Shown: in pieces, positions 16,109 to 23,764 of the stretch | Layout of the letters: each line of letters begins with the position of its first letter | How positions within the stretch are numbered: position 1 is the stretch's first letter | Origin: DATKJY01 sp964540105 | Lineage (GTDB): Bacteria; Zixibacteria; MSB-5A5; GN15; FEB-12 | Direction of reading: 5' to 3' | Assembly (NCBI GenBank): GCA_964540105.1 | Contig: CAZILL010000002.1 | Coordinates: 806,001 to 870,000 of the forward strand | Length of the DNA stretch: 64,000 nt | Position numbers and translations under genes: made by a program | The notes under the pieces: model-generated | Database searches by the model: none | Seen by the model: only the letters and a program-made list of their open reading frames with translations | Told to the model about the DNA's origin: nothing

Positions 16109-17152
16109 ATGGTTTCGATTAACTACTCGGCACGCGAGGTCAGCTGTAAAATTGTCTATTATGGCCCCGGATTATCCGGCAAGACCACCAACCTGCAGTA
16201 CGTTCATGCGAAGGTTCCTCAGAATACTCGCGGCAAACTCATCTCACTCGCCACGGAAGCCGATCGGACTTTGTATTTTGATTTCCTTCCGATCAACATC
16301 GGGAATATCAACGGCTTTACCGCAAAGTTCCAGCTCTACACCGTTCCTGGGCAGGTCTATTACAATGCGACCCGCAAACTCGTCTTGCGCGGTGTGGACG
16401 GTGTCGTGTTTGTCGCCGACAGTCAACCCGACAAGATGGATGAGAATCTGGAATCACTGTTGAACCTCGAAGAGAATCTGGCCGAATATGGCTATTCCGT
16501 GGAAGATCTTCCGATTGTCATCCAGTACAACAAACGGGACTTGCCCAACGTGCTCTCGGTCGATCAATTGAACGCTCAGCTCAACAAACGTGGTTGGCCC
16601 TACTATGAAGCCTCCGCGACTATAGGAAACGGGATATTCGATACGCTGAAACTGGTGATCAAACTCGTTCTCGACAAAGCCAAGAATATCGGGGCCGCCC
16701 GCATGCGACCGTCGGCTTCACTGGTGCCTTCGGCCGAGATACCGACCCCTCAATTCGAGCGAGTCGAGGTTCCGGCTGCGATGACATCAGAACGAATCAC
16801 GCCCGCCGACAGCGGACGAGTATCGATACCGGAGCCTGTAGCCGTGGCCGCGCCAGCGCAAACGTCAACCCCCGAGCCAGCGGCCTTCCGGCCGTACCCT
16901 GGCAGCGGACGCCGCCCAAGCCCCGAACCACATCCCTATCCGCTCGAGGCTGAGTCGACAATCTCTCCGGCGCCCCGGCACACATCGGTGGTCACTGAGA
17001 TGGATGCGTTCAACCATGAAGCCGAGGAGATCGCGGAACATCGTTCATCGACTGAACCGACTCAGCCTCATATGGCTCCTTTCTTGAAGCGTCGACATGA
17101 GAAGGTTACCAAGAAACGCGGGTTCTTTGCGCGTCTCTTCGGATTGAAATAG
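16109..17152 (+). CDS. mglA: MglA-family small GTPase with long C-terminal tail
   Basis: A 347-residue protein whose first ~195 residues are a Ras-like GTPase of the MglA family. The P-loop GPGLSGKTT is at residues 19-27; the switch region FDFLPI and TVPGQ, and the base-recognition motif NKRD, follow. MglA is the polarity switch for type IV pili and gliding in Myxococcus. Unlike usual MglA (about 195 residues), this one carries about 150 more: a proline-, serine- and alanine-rich low-complexity linker (about 200-325) and a basic, aromatic end, KKRGFFARLFGLK, that could form an amphipathic membrane-binding helix. Flanked by roadblock genes on both sides and upstream of pilB, pilT and pilC. Confidence 0.9.
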   Translation: MVSINYSAREVSCKIVYYGPGLSGKTTNLQYVHAKVPQNTRGKLISLATEADRTLYFDFLPINIGNINGFTAKFQLYTVPGQVYYNATRKLVLRGVDGVVFVADSQPDKMDENLESLLNLEENLAEYGYSVEDLPIVIQYNKRDLPNVLSVDQLNAQLNKRGWPYYEASATIGNGIFDTLKLVIKLVLDKAKNIGAARMRPSASLVPSAEIPTPQFERVEVPAAMTSERITPADSGRVSIPEPVAVAAPAQTSTPEPAAFRPYPGSGRRPSPEPHPYPLEAESTISPAPRHTSVVTEMDAFNHEAEEIAEHRSSTEPTQPHMAPFLKRRHEKVTKKRGFFARLFGLK

Positions 17153-17169
17153 ATAACAAGGAGGCAGAA

Positions 17170-17655
17170 ATGTCAGAAGATATACTCATCATTTATGAAG
17201 AAGAGATTAACAAGATCGATGCCCTTCTGAGTAAGATGATCAAGGGAGCCGAGGCCAAGTGCGCGCTTGTCGTGGATAAAGATGGCCATCTCATTACCCG
17301 CCAAGGATTCACCCATTCACTGGACACAACGGCTCTGGCGGCGCTTCTGGCCGGCAGCTTCGCCTCCACAAAAGAGATCGCCCGCCTTGTGGGAGAGCCC
17401 GAATTCTCGGTGCTGTTCCACCAGGGGAAGAAAGATCACATTCACATGTCGATCGTCGGCGAACGATCCATCCTCGTCGTGATCTTTGATGACCGCACGA
17501 CGATCGGAATGGTCCGCCTCTACGCGAGGGAAACCGCTCAGGAACTGGCCGCGGTATTCGGACAGATCACCAAGAAGACGGACTCCAAGCCGGTGGTGAA
17601 CACCAATTTCGCTACGGTTGCCCAAGACCGACTTGATGATATCTTTCAGGATTGA
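17170..17655 (+). CDS. Roadblock/LC7 domain protein (MglB-like)
   Basis: A 161-residue protein; AAGGAGG lies nine bases before the ATG. An acidic N-terminal helix (YEEEINKIDALLSKMIKG) leads into a roadblock domain: strands AKCALVVDKDGHLITRQ, helix TTALAALLAGSFASTKEIARLVG, strands FSVLFHQGKKDHIHMSIV and SILVVIFDD, and helix MVRLYARETAQELAAVF. This is close to the Myxococcus MglB layout in both length and extra C-terminal helix. A polar tail follows. It is the second single-domain roadblock protein of the operon, directly after the MglA-like GTPase, so a two-paralogue GTPase regulator similar to MglB/RomX-type arrangements is plausible. Confidence 0.87.
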   Translation: MSEDILIIYEEEINKIDALLSKMIKGAEAKCALVVDKDGHLITRQGFTHSLDTTALAALLAGSFASTKEIARLVGEPEFSVLFHQGKKDHIHMSIVGERSILVVIFDDRTTIGMVRLYARETAQELAAVFGQITKKTDSKPVVNTNFATVAQDRLDDIFQD

Positions 17656-17732
17656 CCGACCCGGAATATCCGGGGGTATGGTTGGACCCATGATATCATC
17701 AGCGTACAAACAGGTCGTACAGGTCCCCTAAG

Positions 17733-19424
17733 ATGTCTGCAGAACTCGGCGCCTTGCTCGTCAGTGCTGGGAAGATCACCCAGGAACAGGCTGATAAAGC
17801 TCTATCCATTTCCAAGGAACGGAAAGAGAAATTCGGCGCAGCTCTGGTGCAGATAGGGGCCGTGCAGTCAGAAGACGAACTCGCTTCGTTTGTCGGAAAA
17901 CACCTTAAGATCGGCGCTCTTCGGCTCAGTGACATCGAAATCAACCCCGATGTCGTTAAGCTCATACCGCTTGACATAGCCCGTAAATTCAAAGTCATCG
18001 CCGTCTCCCGCGTCAACAAGACGTTACTGGTCGCGATCAGCGATCCGAACAATATCTACGTTCTCGACGCCGTTAAATTCATAACGGGTTGCACCGTCCA
18101 GCCTGTTATCTCCCCGGAAAAGGCGATTGAGAAGGCGATCGACGTTCTCTACGCCGACAGCAGCGGCCTGTCGGAAATCGTGAAGGGTCTGGAAGAGTCG
18201 GACCTCGAGGTCGTGGCCGTTGACGAAGGGCTCAATGAGACCGACCTCCTGTCGGCCATTCAAGACAAACCGCTGGTCAAGCTCGTTGATTCAATCATCG
18301 GCGACGCCATCCGCATGGGGGCGTCTGATATTCACTTCGAAATGTATGAAAAGAAAGTTCGCGTCCGCTACCGCGTCGACGGTGATCTTCAGGAAATGGC
18401 GCCTCTGCCGTTCAAATACCGGGCAGCAATGGTCTCGCGTATCAAGATTATGGCCGACCTGGATATTTCTGAGCGTCGACTCCCGCAGGACGGGCGCATC
18501 AAGATCAAGTTTGGTGGACGCACGGTTGATCTCCGCGTGTCGGTCTTGCCGACAATCTTCGGCGAGAAAGTTGTCATGCGAATTCTCGACCCGACGGCGC
18601 TGCGCATCGACATGACCCAACTGGGGTTCCGTGAACAGGATTTGGTACGGTTCGAGGAGAAGATCCACTCGCCGTACGGCATTGTCCTGGTGACCGGCCC
18701 AACCGGTTCAGGAAAGACCACGACCCTATACTCCGCACTTCAGCAGTTGAACACCGTGGATGTCAACATCATGACCGCGGAGGATCCGGTGGAGTTCAAC
18801 TTCGATGGTATCAATCAGGTAGCGGTTCGGCCCGACATCGGGTTGACCTTTGCGGCGGCTCTTCGGTCGTTCCTTCGGCAGGACCCGGATATCATCATGG
18901 TCGGTGAGATTCGTGACAGCGAAACGGCCGAGATCGCCATCAAAGCCGCTCTTACCGGCCACCTTGTCTTTTCAACGCTTCATACCAACGACGCACCATC
19001 ATCGGTCACCCGTCTCATCGACATGGGGATTCCGTACTACCTGGTGGCCTCGGCGACCAAGCTTATCATGGCTCAGCGTATGATGCGCAAGATTTGTCAA
19101 CGCTGCAAGGAAGAGATTAACCTGACTCAGGAGCAGGTAGACAGCCTCAAGGTCCCAAAAGAATCGCTGCGGAATATCAGGGCCTTTCGTGGCGTCGGGT
19201 GCAACGATTGCGGCAATACCGGAAAGTCCGGCCGAATTGGTATCTTCGAAGTCCTCCCGATCACTCCTGCCATCGAGAACCTCATCTTGGCCAAAGCCTC
19301 CGACTCCGATTTTCGCCGGGTCGGTATCGAGGAAGGCATGTACAGCCTACGTATGGCAGCCGTAGAGAAGATGAAGAGCGGCATGGTCTCGATAGAGGAA
19401 GTGTTCGCCATTACGACCGCCTGA
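17733..19424 (+). CDS. pilB: Type IV pilus extension ATPase PilB
   Basis: A 563-residue hexameric ATPase that drives pilus assembly (GspE/PulE/PilB family). Residues 1-150 form the GspE N-terminal domain (MSAELGALLVSAGKITQEQ, later KLIPLDIARK). The Walker A loop GPTGSGKT covers residues 322-329, followed by the Asp box (MTAEDPVE), Walker B (DPDIIMVGEIRD) and His box (GHLVFSTLHTND). Near the C-terminus, two CxxC pairs (ICQRC and GCNDCG) form the tetracysteine zinc site typical of PilB/GspE. pilT and pilC follow in the same direction, so this is a pilus rather than a type II secretion ATPase. A type II assignment is less likely. Confidence 0.93.
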   Translation: MSAELGALLVSAGKITQEQADKALSISKERKEKFGAALVQIGAVQSEDELASFVGKHLKIGALRLSDIEINPDVVKLIPLDIARKFKVIAVSRVNKTLLVAISDPNNIYVLDAVKFITGCTVQPVISPEKAIEKAIDVLYADSSGLSEIVKGLEESDLEVVAVDEGLNETDLLSAIQDKPLVKLVDSIIGDAIRMGASDIHFEMYEKKVRVRYRVDGDLQEMAPLPFKYRAAMVSRIKIMADLDISERRLPQDGRIKIKFGGRTVDLRVSVLPTIFGEKVVMRILDPTALRIDMTQLGFREQDLVRFEEKIHSPYGIVLVTGPTGSGKTTTLYSALQQLNTVDVNIMTAEDPVEFNFDGINQVAVRPDIGLTFAAALRSFLRQDPDIIMVGEIRDSETAEIAIKAALTGHLVFSTLHTNDAPSSVTRLIDMGIPYYLVASATKLIMAQRMMRKICQRCKEEINLTQEQVDSLKVPKESLRNIRAFRGVGCNDCGNTGKSGRIGIFEVLPITPAIENLILAKASDSDFRRVGIEEGMYSLRMAAVEKMKSGMVSIEEVFAITTA

Positions 19425-19582
19425 TCGTTCAGGCTTGTGTCTGCCATCCCTGTTATCCATCAACAGGTTATCTCTCACCCCCGACAAGTTTTCAATCAAG
19501 AATCCTCGCCCGGCGCCGATATAGTTAGGGTAAGCATTCCTGCTCGAAAACAACCGGAACCTGGCTCTGGGAGACTGTTTAT

Positions 19583-20659
19583 ATGTCGTTGCGTGAATTA
19601 CTCGAACACATGGTCAAGATGGGTGCGTCGGACCTACATCTCACCGTTGGCGCCCCGCCCGTTGTGCGCGTCGACGGCCGATTGCAACGACTCAGTGGTC
19701 AGGACTTGTTGACATCGGAGCAGATTAAGAAGCTCGCGTACTCGATGCTCAACGAGAAGCAGAAACTGAAATTCGAACAAAACTCGGAGCTTGATTTCTC
19801 TTTTGGGATTGAGCAGATGAGTCGCTTTCGCTGCAACATGTTCATGCAGAGAGGCAATGTCGCCGTCGCGATTCGCCAGATACCGTACAATATCAAGACC
19901 TTCGACGAACTCGGGCTGCCCAAAGTTATCGCCGAGTTCAGCAAGCTCCCTCGGGGTCTCGTGCTGGTTACCGGCCCGACCGGCTCCGGTAAATCAACTA
20001 CTCTGGCGGCGATCATCGACAAGGTCAACAAAGAACGTCCTGTCCATATCATCACCGTTGAGGATCCGATTGAATACCTGCACCGTCATCAGATGGCGCT
20101 GGTAAATCAGCGGGAAGTGTATTCCGACACGCAATCATTCTCCGCGGCCCTGAAGTACGCCCTTCGCGAGGATCCCGACGTGGTTCTGATTGGTGAAATG
20201 CGCGACCTGGAAACCATCGAAGCTGCGCTCTCGATCTCCGAGACCGGGCATCTGGCTTTTGCGACACTGCACACCAACTCCTGTGCCGAGACCATCAACC
20301 GGATCGTGGATGTCTTCCCGACGAACCAGCAGGAGCAGATTCGAGTAGCCCTCTCTTTCTCGCTTCAGGCAGTGGTATCGCAGACCCTCATTCCCAAGGT
20401 CGGCGGCGGGCGCGTGATGGCTATGGAGGTCATGGTTGCGACGCCGGCCATCCGAGCCATCATCCGCGACGATAAAGTGCACCAGGTGTATTCCATGATC
20501 CAGGCGGGACAGAAATTCGGGATGAAAACAATGAATCAGTCGCTGGCCGAACTCTACACCAGCGGCCGGATAACCATAAACGATGCGATGAGCTACAGTC
20601 ACAACACCCAGGAGCTCAGCGAGATGCTGAACCGGCAGAAGACGCCGGCGTATTCATGA
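19583..20659 (+). CDS. pilT: Type IV pilus retraction ATPase PilT
   Basis: A 358-residue motor that depolymerises pili. It begins MSLRELLEHMVKMGASDLHLT, the normal PilT opening. Walker A GPTGSGKST is at residues 131-139; the Asp box (ITVEDPIEYLH), Walker B (DPDVVLIGEMRDLET) and His box (ALATLHTN-type, here GHLAFATLHTN) are all present. The PilT-specific C-terminal motif reads TPAIRAIIRDDK, close to the canonical AIRNLIRE that retraction needs. It starts after a 158-base gap beyond pilB. That gap has no recognisable promoter apart from a loose TATAGT near 19520. pilC follows after 26 bases. Confidence 0.93.
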   Translation: MSLRELLEHMVKMGASDLHLTVGAPPVVRVDGRLQRLSGQDLLTSEQIKKLAYSMLNEKQKLKFEQNSELDFSFGIEQMSRFRCNMFMQRGNVAVAIRQIPYNIKTFDELGLPKVIAEFSKLPRGLVLVTGPTGSGKSTTLAAIIDKVNKERPVHIITVEDPIEYLHRHQMALVNQREVYSDTQSFSAALKYALREDPDVVLIGEMRDLETIEAALSISETGHLAFATLHTNSCAETINRIVDVFPTNQQEQIRVALSFSLQAVVSQTLIPKVGGGRVMAMEVMVATPAIRAIIRDDKVHQVYSMIQAGQKFGMKTMNQSLAELYTSGRITINDAMSYSHNTQELSEMLNRQKTPAYS

Positions 20660-20685
20660 TGGGTAAGCAGGAAAGGAAATAGATC

Positions 20686-21882
20686 ATGCCGGTCTTTGAA
20701 TACAAGGGCAAGACCTTAGCCGGAGCCGCCGTACAGGGGACCCTGAAGGCTAACAGCAAAGGGGAACTTGAGCGCCTTCTGCGCCGAAACCGCATCCTGG
20801 TGTCGTCGATAAGCAAACGCGCTCCGGAGATAAGCATCAAGTTTGGCACAGGCATCAAGAAGGTTGAAATCTCACGCTTTACTCGCCAGTTCGCGACCAT
20901 GATCGGCGCCGGTCTCCCCATGGTTCAGTGTCTCGAAATCCTTTCTTCGCAGACCGAGAATAAGGAGATGGCCAAGGTTATCGGGGCGATCAAGAGCGGC
21001 GTTCAAGGAGGCTCGACCCTCTCGGAGTCCATGGCCCGCCACCCGAAAGTCTTTGACCCGCTGTACACTAACATGGTCGAAGCGGGTGAGGTTGGGGGTG
21101 CCCTCGACGCCATCCTGATTCGGTTGGCTGTCTATCGCGAGAAGGCCGACAAGTTGATTCGCAAAGTTAAAGGGGCGATGATGTATCCGGCGGTGATCGT
21201 TGTGGTCGCCACGGGCGTTACGATCGCGATGCTGACCTTCATCGTGCCGGTCTTCGCCAAGATGTTCGCAGGTGTTGGCGCCGAACTGCCGGGTCCCACT
21301 CAGGTCGTGCTCTCTCTGTCCAATTTCCTCAAGGCCAATATTGTCTATCTCGCACTTGGGGTTATCGGGCTGGTTGTCGGCGTCGTGTACTGGAAGAAGA
21401 CCCCCAGCGGAGCGCTGAATTTCGACCGCATCCTCCTTAGGATGCCGGTCCTTGGGAATCTGGTGAGAAAGTCGTCGGTCGCTCGCTTCACCCGGACTTT
21501 GAGCACCCTGCTTGCCTCCGGCGTTTCCATCCTTGATGCTTTGGAGATTACGGCCAAGACTTCGGGTAACCTTGTCGTGGCAGCGGCAATCAACAAGTCC
21601 GTGCTGGCCATCGCCGAGGGAGAAACCATCACCGGACCGCTGAAGGAGACCGGCGTCTTCCCGCCCATGGTCATTCAGATGATCGGCGTCGGTGAGAAGA
21701 CCGGTGGTCTGGACGACATGTTGAATAAGATCGCTGACTTCTACGATGAAGAAGTTAATGATGCAGTGGCTGCGCTGACCTCTGTTATCGAGCCAATAAT
21801 TATTGTGCTGATGGGTATTATCATCGGCGGTATTCTGATCGCTATGTACCTGCCGATGTTCGACATTATCGGAAAGATCTGA
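20686..21882 (+). CDS. pilC: Type IV pilus inner-membrane platform protein PilC
   Basis: A 398-residue member of the GspF/PilC family that couples the PilB and PilT motors to the pilus. It opens MPVFEYKGKTLAGAAVQGTL and has the usual duplicated GspF domains (about 65-190 and 270-390), each with helix F-x-R-Q-x-A-T-M (here SRFTRQFATMIGAGLPMVQCL and ARFTRTLSTLLASGVSILDAL). Membrane spans lie at about 165-190, 215-240 and 365-390. GGAAAG precedes the ATG. It completes pilB-pilT-pilC. Pilin, PilM-Q and the prepilin peptidase are not in this window. Confidence 0.93.
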   Translation: MPVFEYKGKTLAGAAVQGTLKANSKGELERLLRRNRILVSSISKRAPEISIKFGTGIKKVEISRFTRQFATMIGAGLPMVQCLEILSSQTENKEMAKVIGAIKSGVQGGSTLSESMARHPKVFDPLYTNMVEAGEVGGALDAILIRLAVYREKADKLIRKVKGAMMYPAVIVVVATGVTIAMLTFIVPVFAKMFAGVGAELPGPTQVVLSLSNFLKANIVYLALGVIGLVVGVVYWKKTPSGALNFDRILLRMPVLGNLVRKSSVARFTRTLSTLLASGVSILDALEITAKTSGNLVVAAAINKSVLAIAEGETITGPLKETGVFPPMVIQMIGVGEKTGGLDDMLNKIADFYDEEVNDAVAALTSVIEPIIIVLMGIIIGGILIAMYLPMFDIIGKI

Positions 21883-21949
21883 TCACGACGCACACTGGCT
21901 GCAAAAGCCGGTGTCAATGTCAGGGCTCTGATCAGGGATATGAATGAGA

Positions 21950-21982
21950 AAGACGGCGCCGCCCCGGTGCCGTCTTAGTTTT
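21950..21982 (+). terminator. Hairpin with short T-run between pilC and the histidine kinase
   Basis: A perfect 8-bp stem, AAGACGGC (21950-21957) and GCCGTCTT (21969-21976), with an 11-base GC-rich loop, followed by AGTTTT. It looks like a terminator or attenuator ending the pil transcript. The kinase ATG at 21983 follows directly; if the kinase instead starts at 21944, the hairpin lies inside its first codons. Confidence 0.6.
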
Positions 21983-23695
21983 ATGGAACAGCAAGAACGA
22001 CTCCGTCGACTCGGTTGGTTTCTGCCCCTCAGGCTGGCGTCCTACGTCATCTTGATGGCCGTGGTGGCGGTCTGGATGGGTTATCCGCGTTACCTTCAGT
22101 TCCAGGTCATCAGCTATTCAATTTGCACACTGGCCTTTACGCTCTCTTTCGCTCTTGAACGGCGTTTTTCACTTTCGCGGGTCACCCATGTTCTTGTCGC
22201 TATTCAATTCCTTTTAGAGATTTCGCTTGAGGGCGGAATCATCTACACGACCGGCAACGTCAACTCGCCGTTTTCGGCGCTCTTTCTGCTCACGATTGTA
22301 TCGGCGGCGCTCGCCTATCGCCTCATGGGGACAATTGTCGTGGCCTCGATCGTTTCTCTGGCATATACCTTCATCATCTGGCTGGGGCTGAGCCAGTCTT
22401 CCGATTCCGAAATGAATGTGCAGGCCTTGCGAACGATCTTCGCCAGCCAGGACGATGTCTTCTATTCGATATTTCTGCATATTCTGATCTTCTTTCTCAT
22501 CGCATTCATCTCCGGCTATCTCGCTGAACGCCTCAGCAGCCAGGACAAGCGCCTGGCCGACGCGTCACACGCTCTCAAGCTGGCCCGGCTGGAGACGGAT
22601 GATATTCTCCGCCATGTCAACTCCGGATTATTGACCATCGATTCAAGCGGGCACGTCATCTACTTCAATCATGCTGCCGAACGCATCCTGGGGTATCGGG
22701 AAGAGGAGGTACGTGGGCTGGCATGTGAGCAGGCTTTTGCCGAACGAATGCCGGTTCTTGCCCAACGACTCAAAGAAGGAATTCAGCAGGGGATAGAGCA
22801 CCCCCGCCGCGAGATCGAAATCATTAATGCCGATCGTATACCGATTCCGCTTGGACTTTCCACGTCGATTCTTATGGGTGAAAGTGGTCTCGTGCGAGGC
22901 GTGATTGCCATCTTCTCCGATCTCACCGAGGCTAAGGCGCTTGAAGCGAAAGTACGCGCCGCCGACCGGTTGACCGCGGTGGGCGAGCTCTCGGCGTCGA
23001 TTGCCCACGAAATCCGAAATCCCCTGGCCGCGATTTCCGGGTCGGTCGAAGTTCTCAACAATGAACTGCAACTAACGGGTGAGAACGCCCGCCTGATGAA
23101 TCTCATCATCAAAGAATCCTCGCGGCTCAACAAAATCCTCTCGGACTTCTTGTCGTATGCCCGGGTCGATCGGCCCACGTACGACAAGGTTGAACTCTGC
23201 CACATTGTTTCCGAAGTCATTGAGCTGCTGTATCATCAGGGGGAATTCAAGGATAACGTGAGCATCCGCTTTGACAGTGCGGAATCAATCGTGTATGTCA
23301 TCGGCGATGGCAACCTGTTCAAGCAGTTGCTGATGAACCTGATGTTGAACGCTTGCGAGGCTTTTGAGGGGAAAAGGGGAGAGGTTGTCGTAAAGCTTGA
23401 GACGCGAACTTCATCAAGAACAGTTCTTCTTTCGGTTAGTGACAATGGCCCCGGCATCCCGGAGTCTCGTCTCGAAAGAATCTTCCAACCCTTCTACTCG
23501 ACCAAGAAACACGGCACGGGTCTGGGACTCGCGATTGTTCACAGAATCTGCGCAGCCCTGCGAGTGAACACACATGTACACTCTCGTGTCGGGCAGGGGA
23601 CGGCGTTCGTTCTCGAACTGCAGCGATACTCGCAGGATACTCCTCTCGAACACTACGGCAACGACGCCCCGGCTCTTCAGATCACTCACTCCTGA
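21983..23695 (+). CDS. PilS-like membrane sensor histidine kinase
   Basis: A 570-residue kinase. Residues 20-190 contain about six membrane helices, a PAS domain follows at about 215-320 (VNSGLLTIDSSGHVIYFNHAAERILGY), then the HisKA domain with phospho-acceptor H342 in SIAHEIRNPLAAISGS, and the ATPase domain with N box (LMNLMLNACEA), G1 (DNGPGIPE) and G2 (GTGLGLAIVH). The layout matches PilS, which controls pilin transcription through PilR. The ATG at 21983 begins MEQQERLRRLGWF, typical for the family; an alternative ATG at 21944 has a better ribosome site (AGGGA) but would translate through a hairpin. No response regulator lies next to it, which is unusual for PilS. Confidence 0.88.
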   Translation: MEQQERLRRLGWFLPLRLASYVILMAVVAVWMGYPRYLQFQVISYSICTLAFTLSFALERRFSLSRVTHVLVAIQFLLEISLEGGIIYTTGNVNSPFSALFLLTIVSAALAYRLMGTIVVASIVSLAYTFIIWLGLSQSSDSEMNVQALRTIFASQDDVFYSIFLHILIFFLIAFISGYLAERLSSQDKRLADASHALKLARLETDDILRHVNSGLLTIDSSGHVIYFNHAAERILGYREEEVRGLACEQAFAERMPVLAQRLKEGIQQGIEHPRREIEIINADRIPIPLGLSTSILMGESGLVRGVIAIFSDLTEAKALEAKVRAADRLTAVGELSASIAHEIRNPLAAISGSVEVLNNELQLTGENARLMNLIIKESSRLNKILSDFLSYARVDRPTYDKVELCHIVSEVIELLYHQGEFKDNVSIRFDSAESIVYVIGDGNLFKQLLMNLMLNACEAFEGKRGEVVVKLETRTSSRTVLLSVSDNGPGIPESRLERIFQPFYSTKKHGTGLGLAIVHRICAALRVNTHVHSRVGQGTAFVLELQRYSQDTPLEHYGNDAPALQITHS

Positions 23696-23726
23696 TCTTT
23701 TTGGGCTTGCTTTTCTCCCCTCGTTG

Positions 23727-23732
23727 TATAAT
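23727..23732 (+). promoter_or_regulatory. Isolated TATAAT -10 element before the prolyl-isomerase gene
   Basis: A perfect TATAAT 32 bases before the next start, without a good -35 at 17 bases (TTGCTT at 14 bases, TTGGGC at 20). A weak promoter candidate. Confidence 0.25.
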
Positions 23733-23764
23733 TTGTGAGCCTTGATTGACCCCCGACGGAGACT

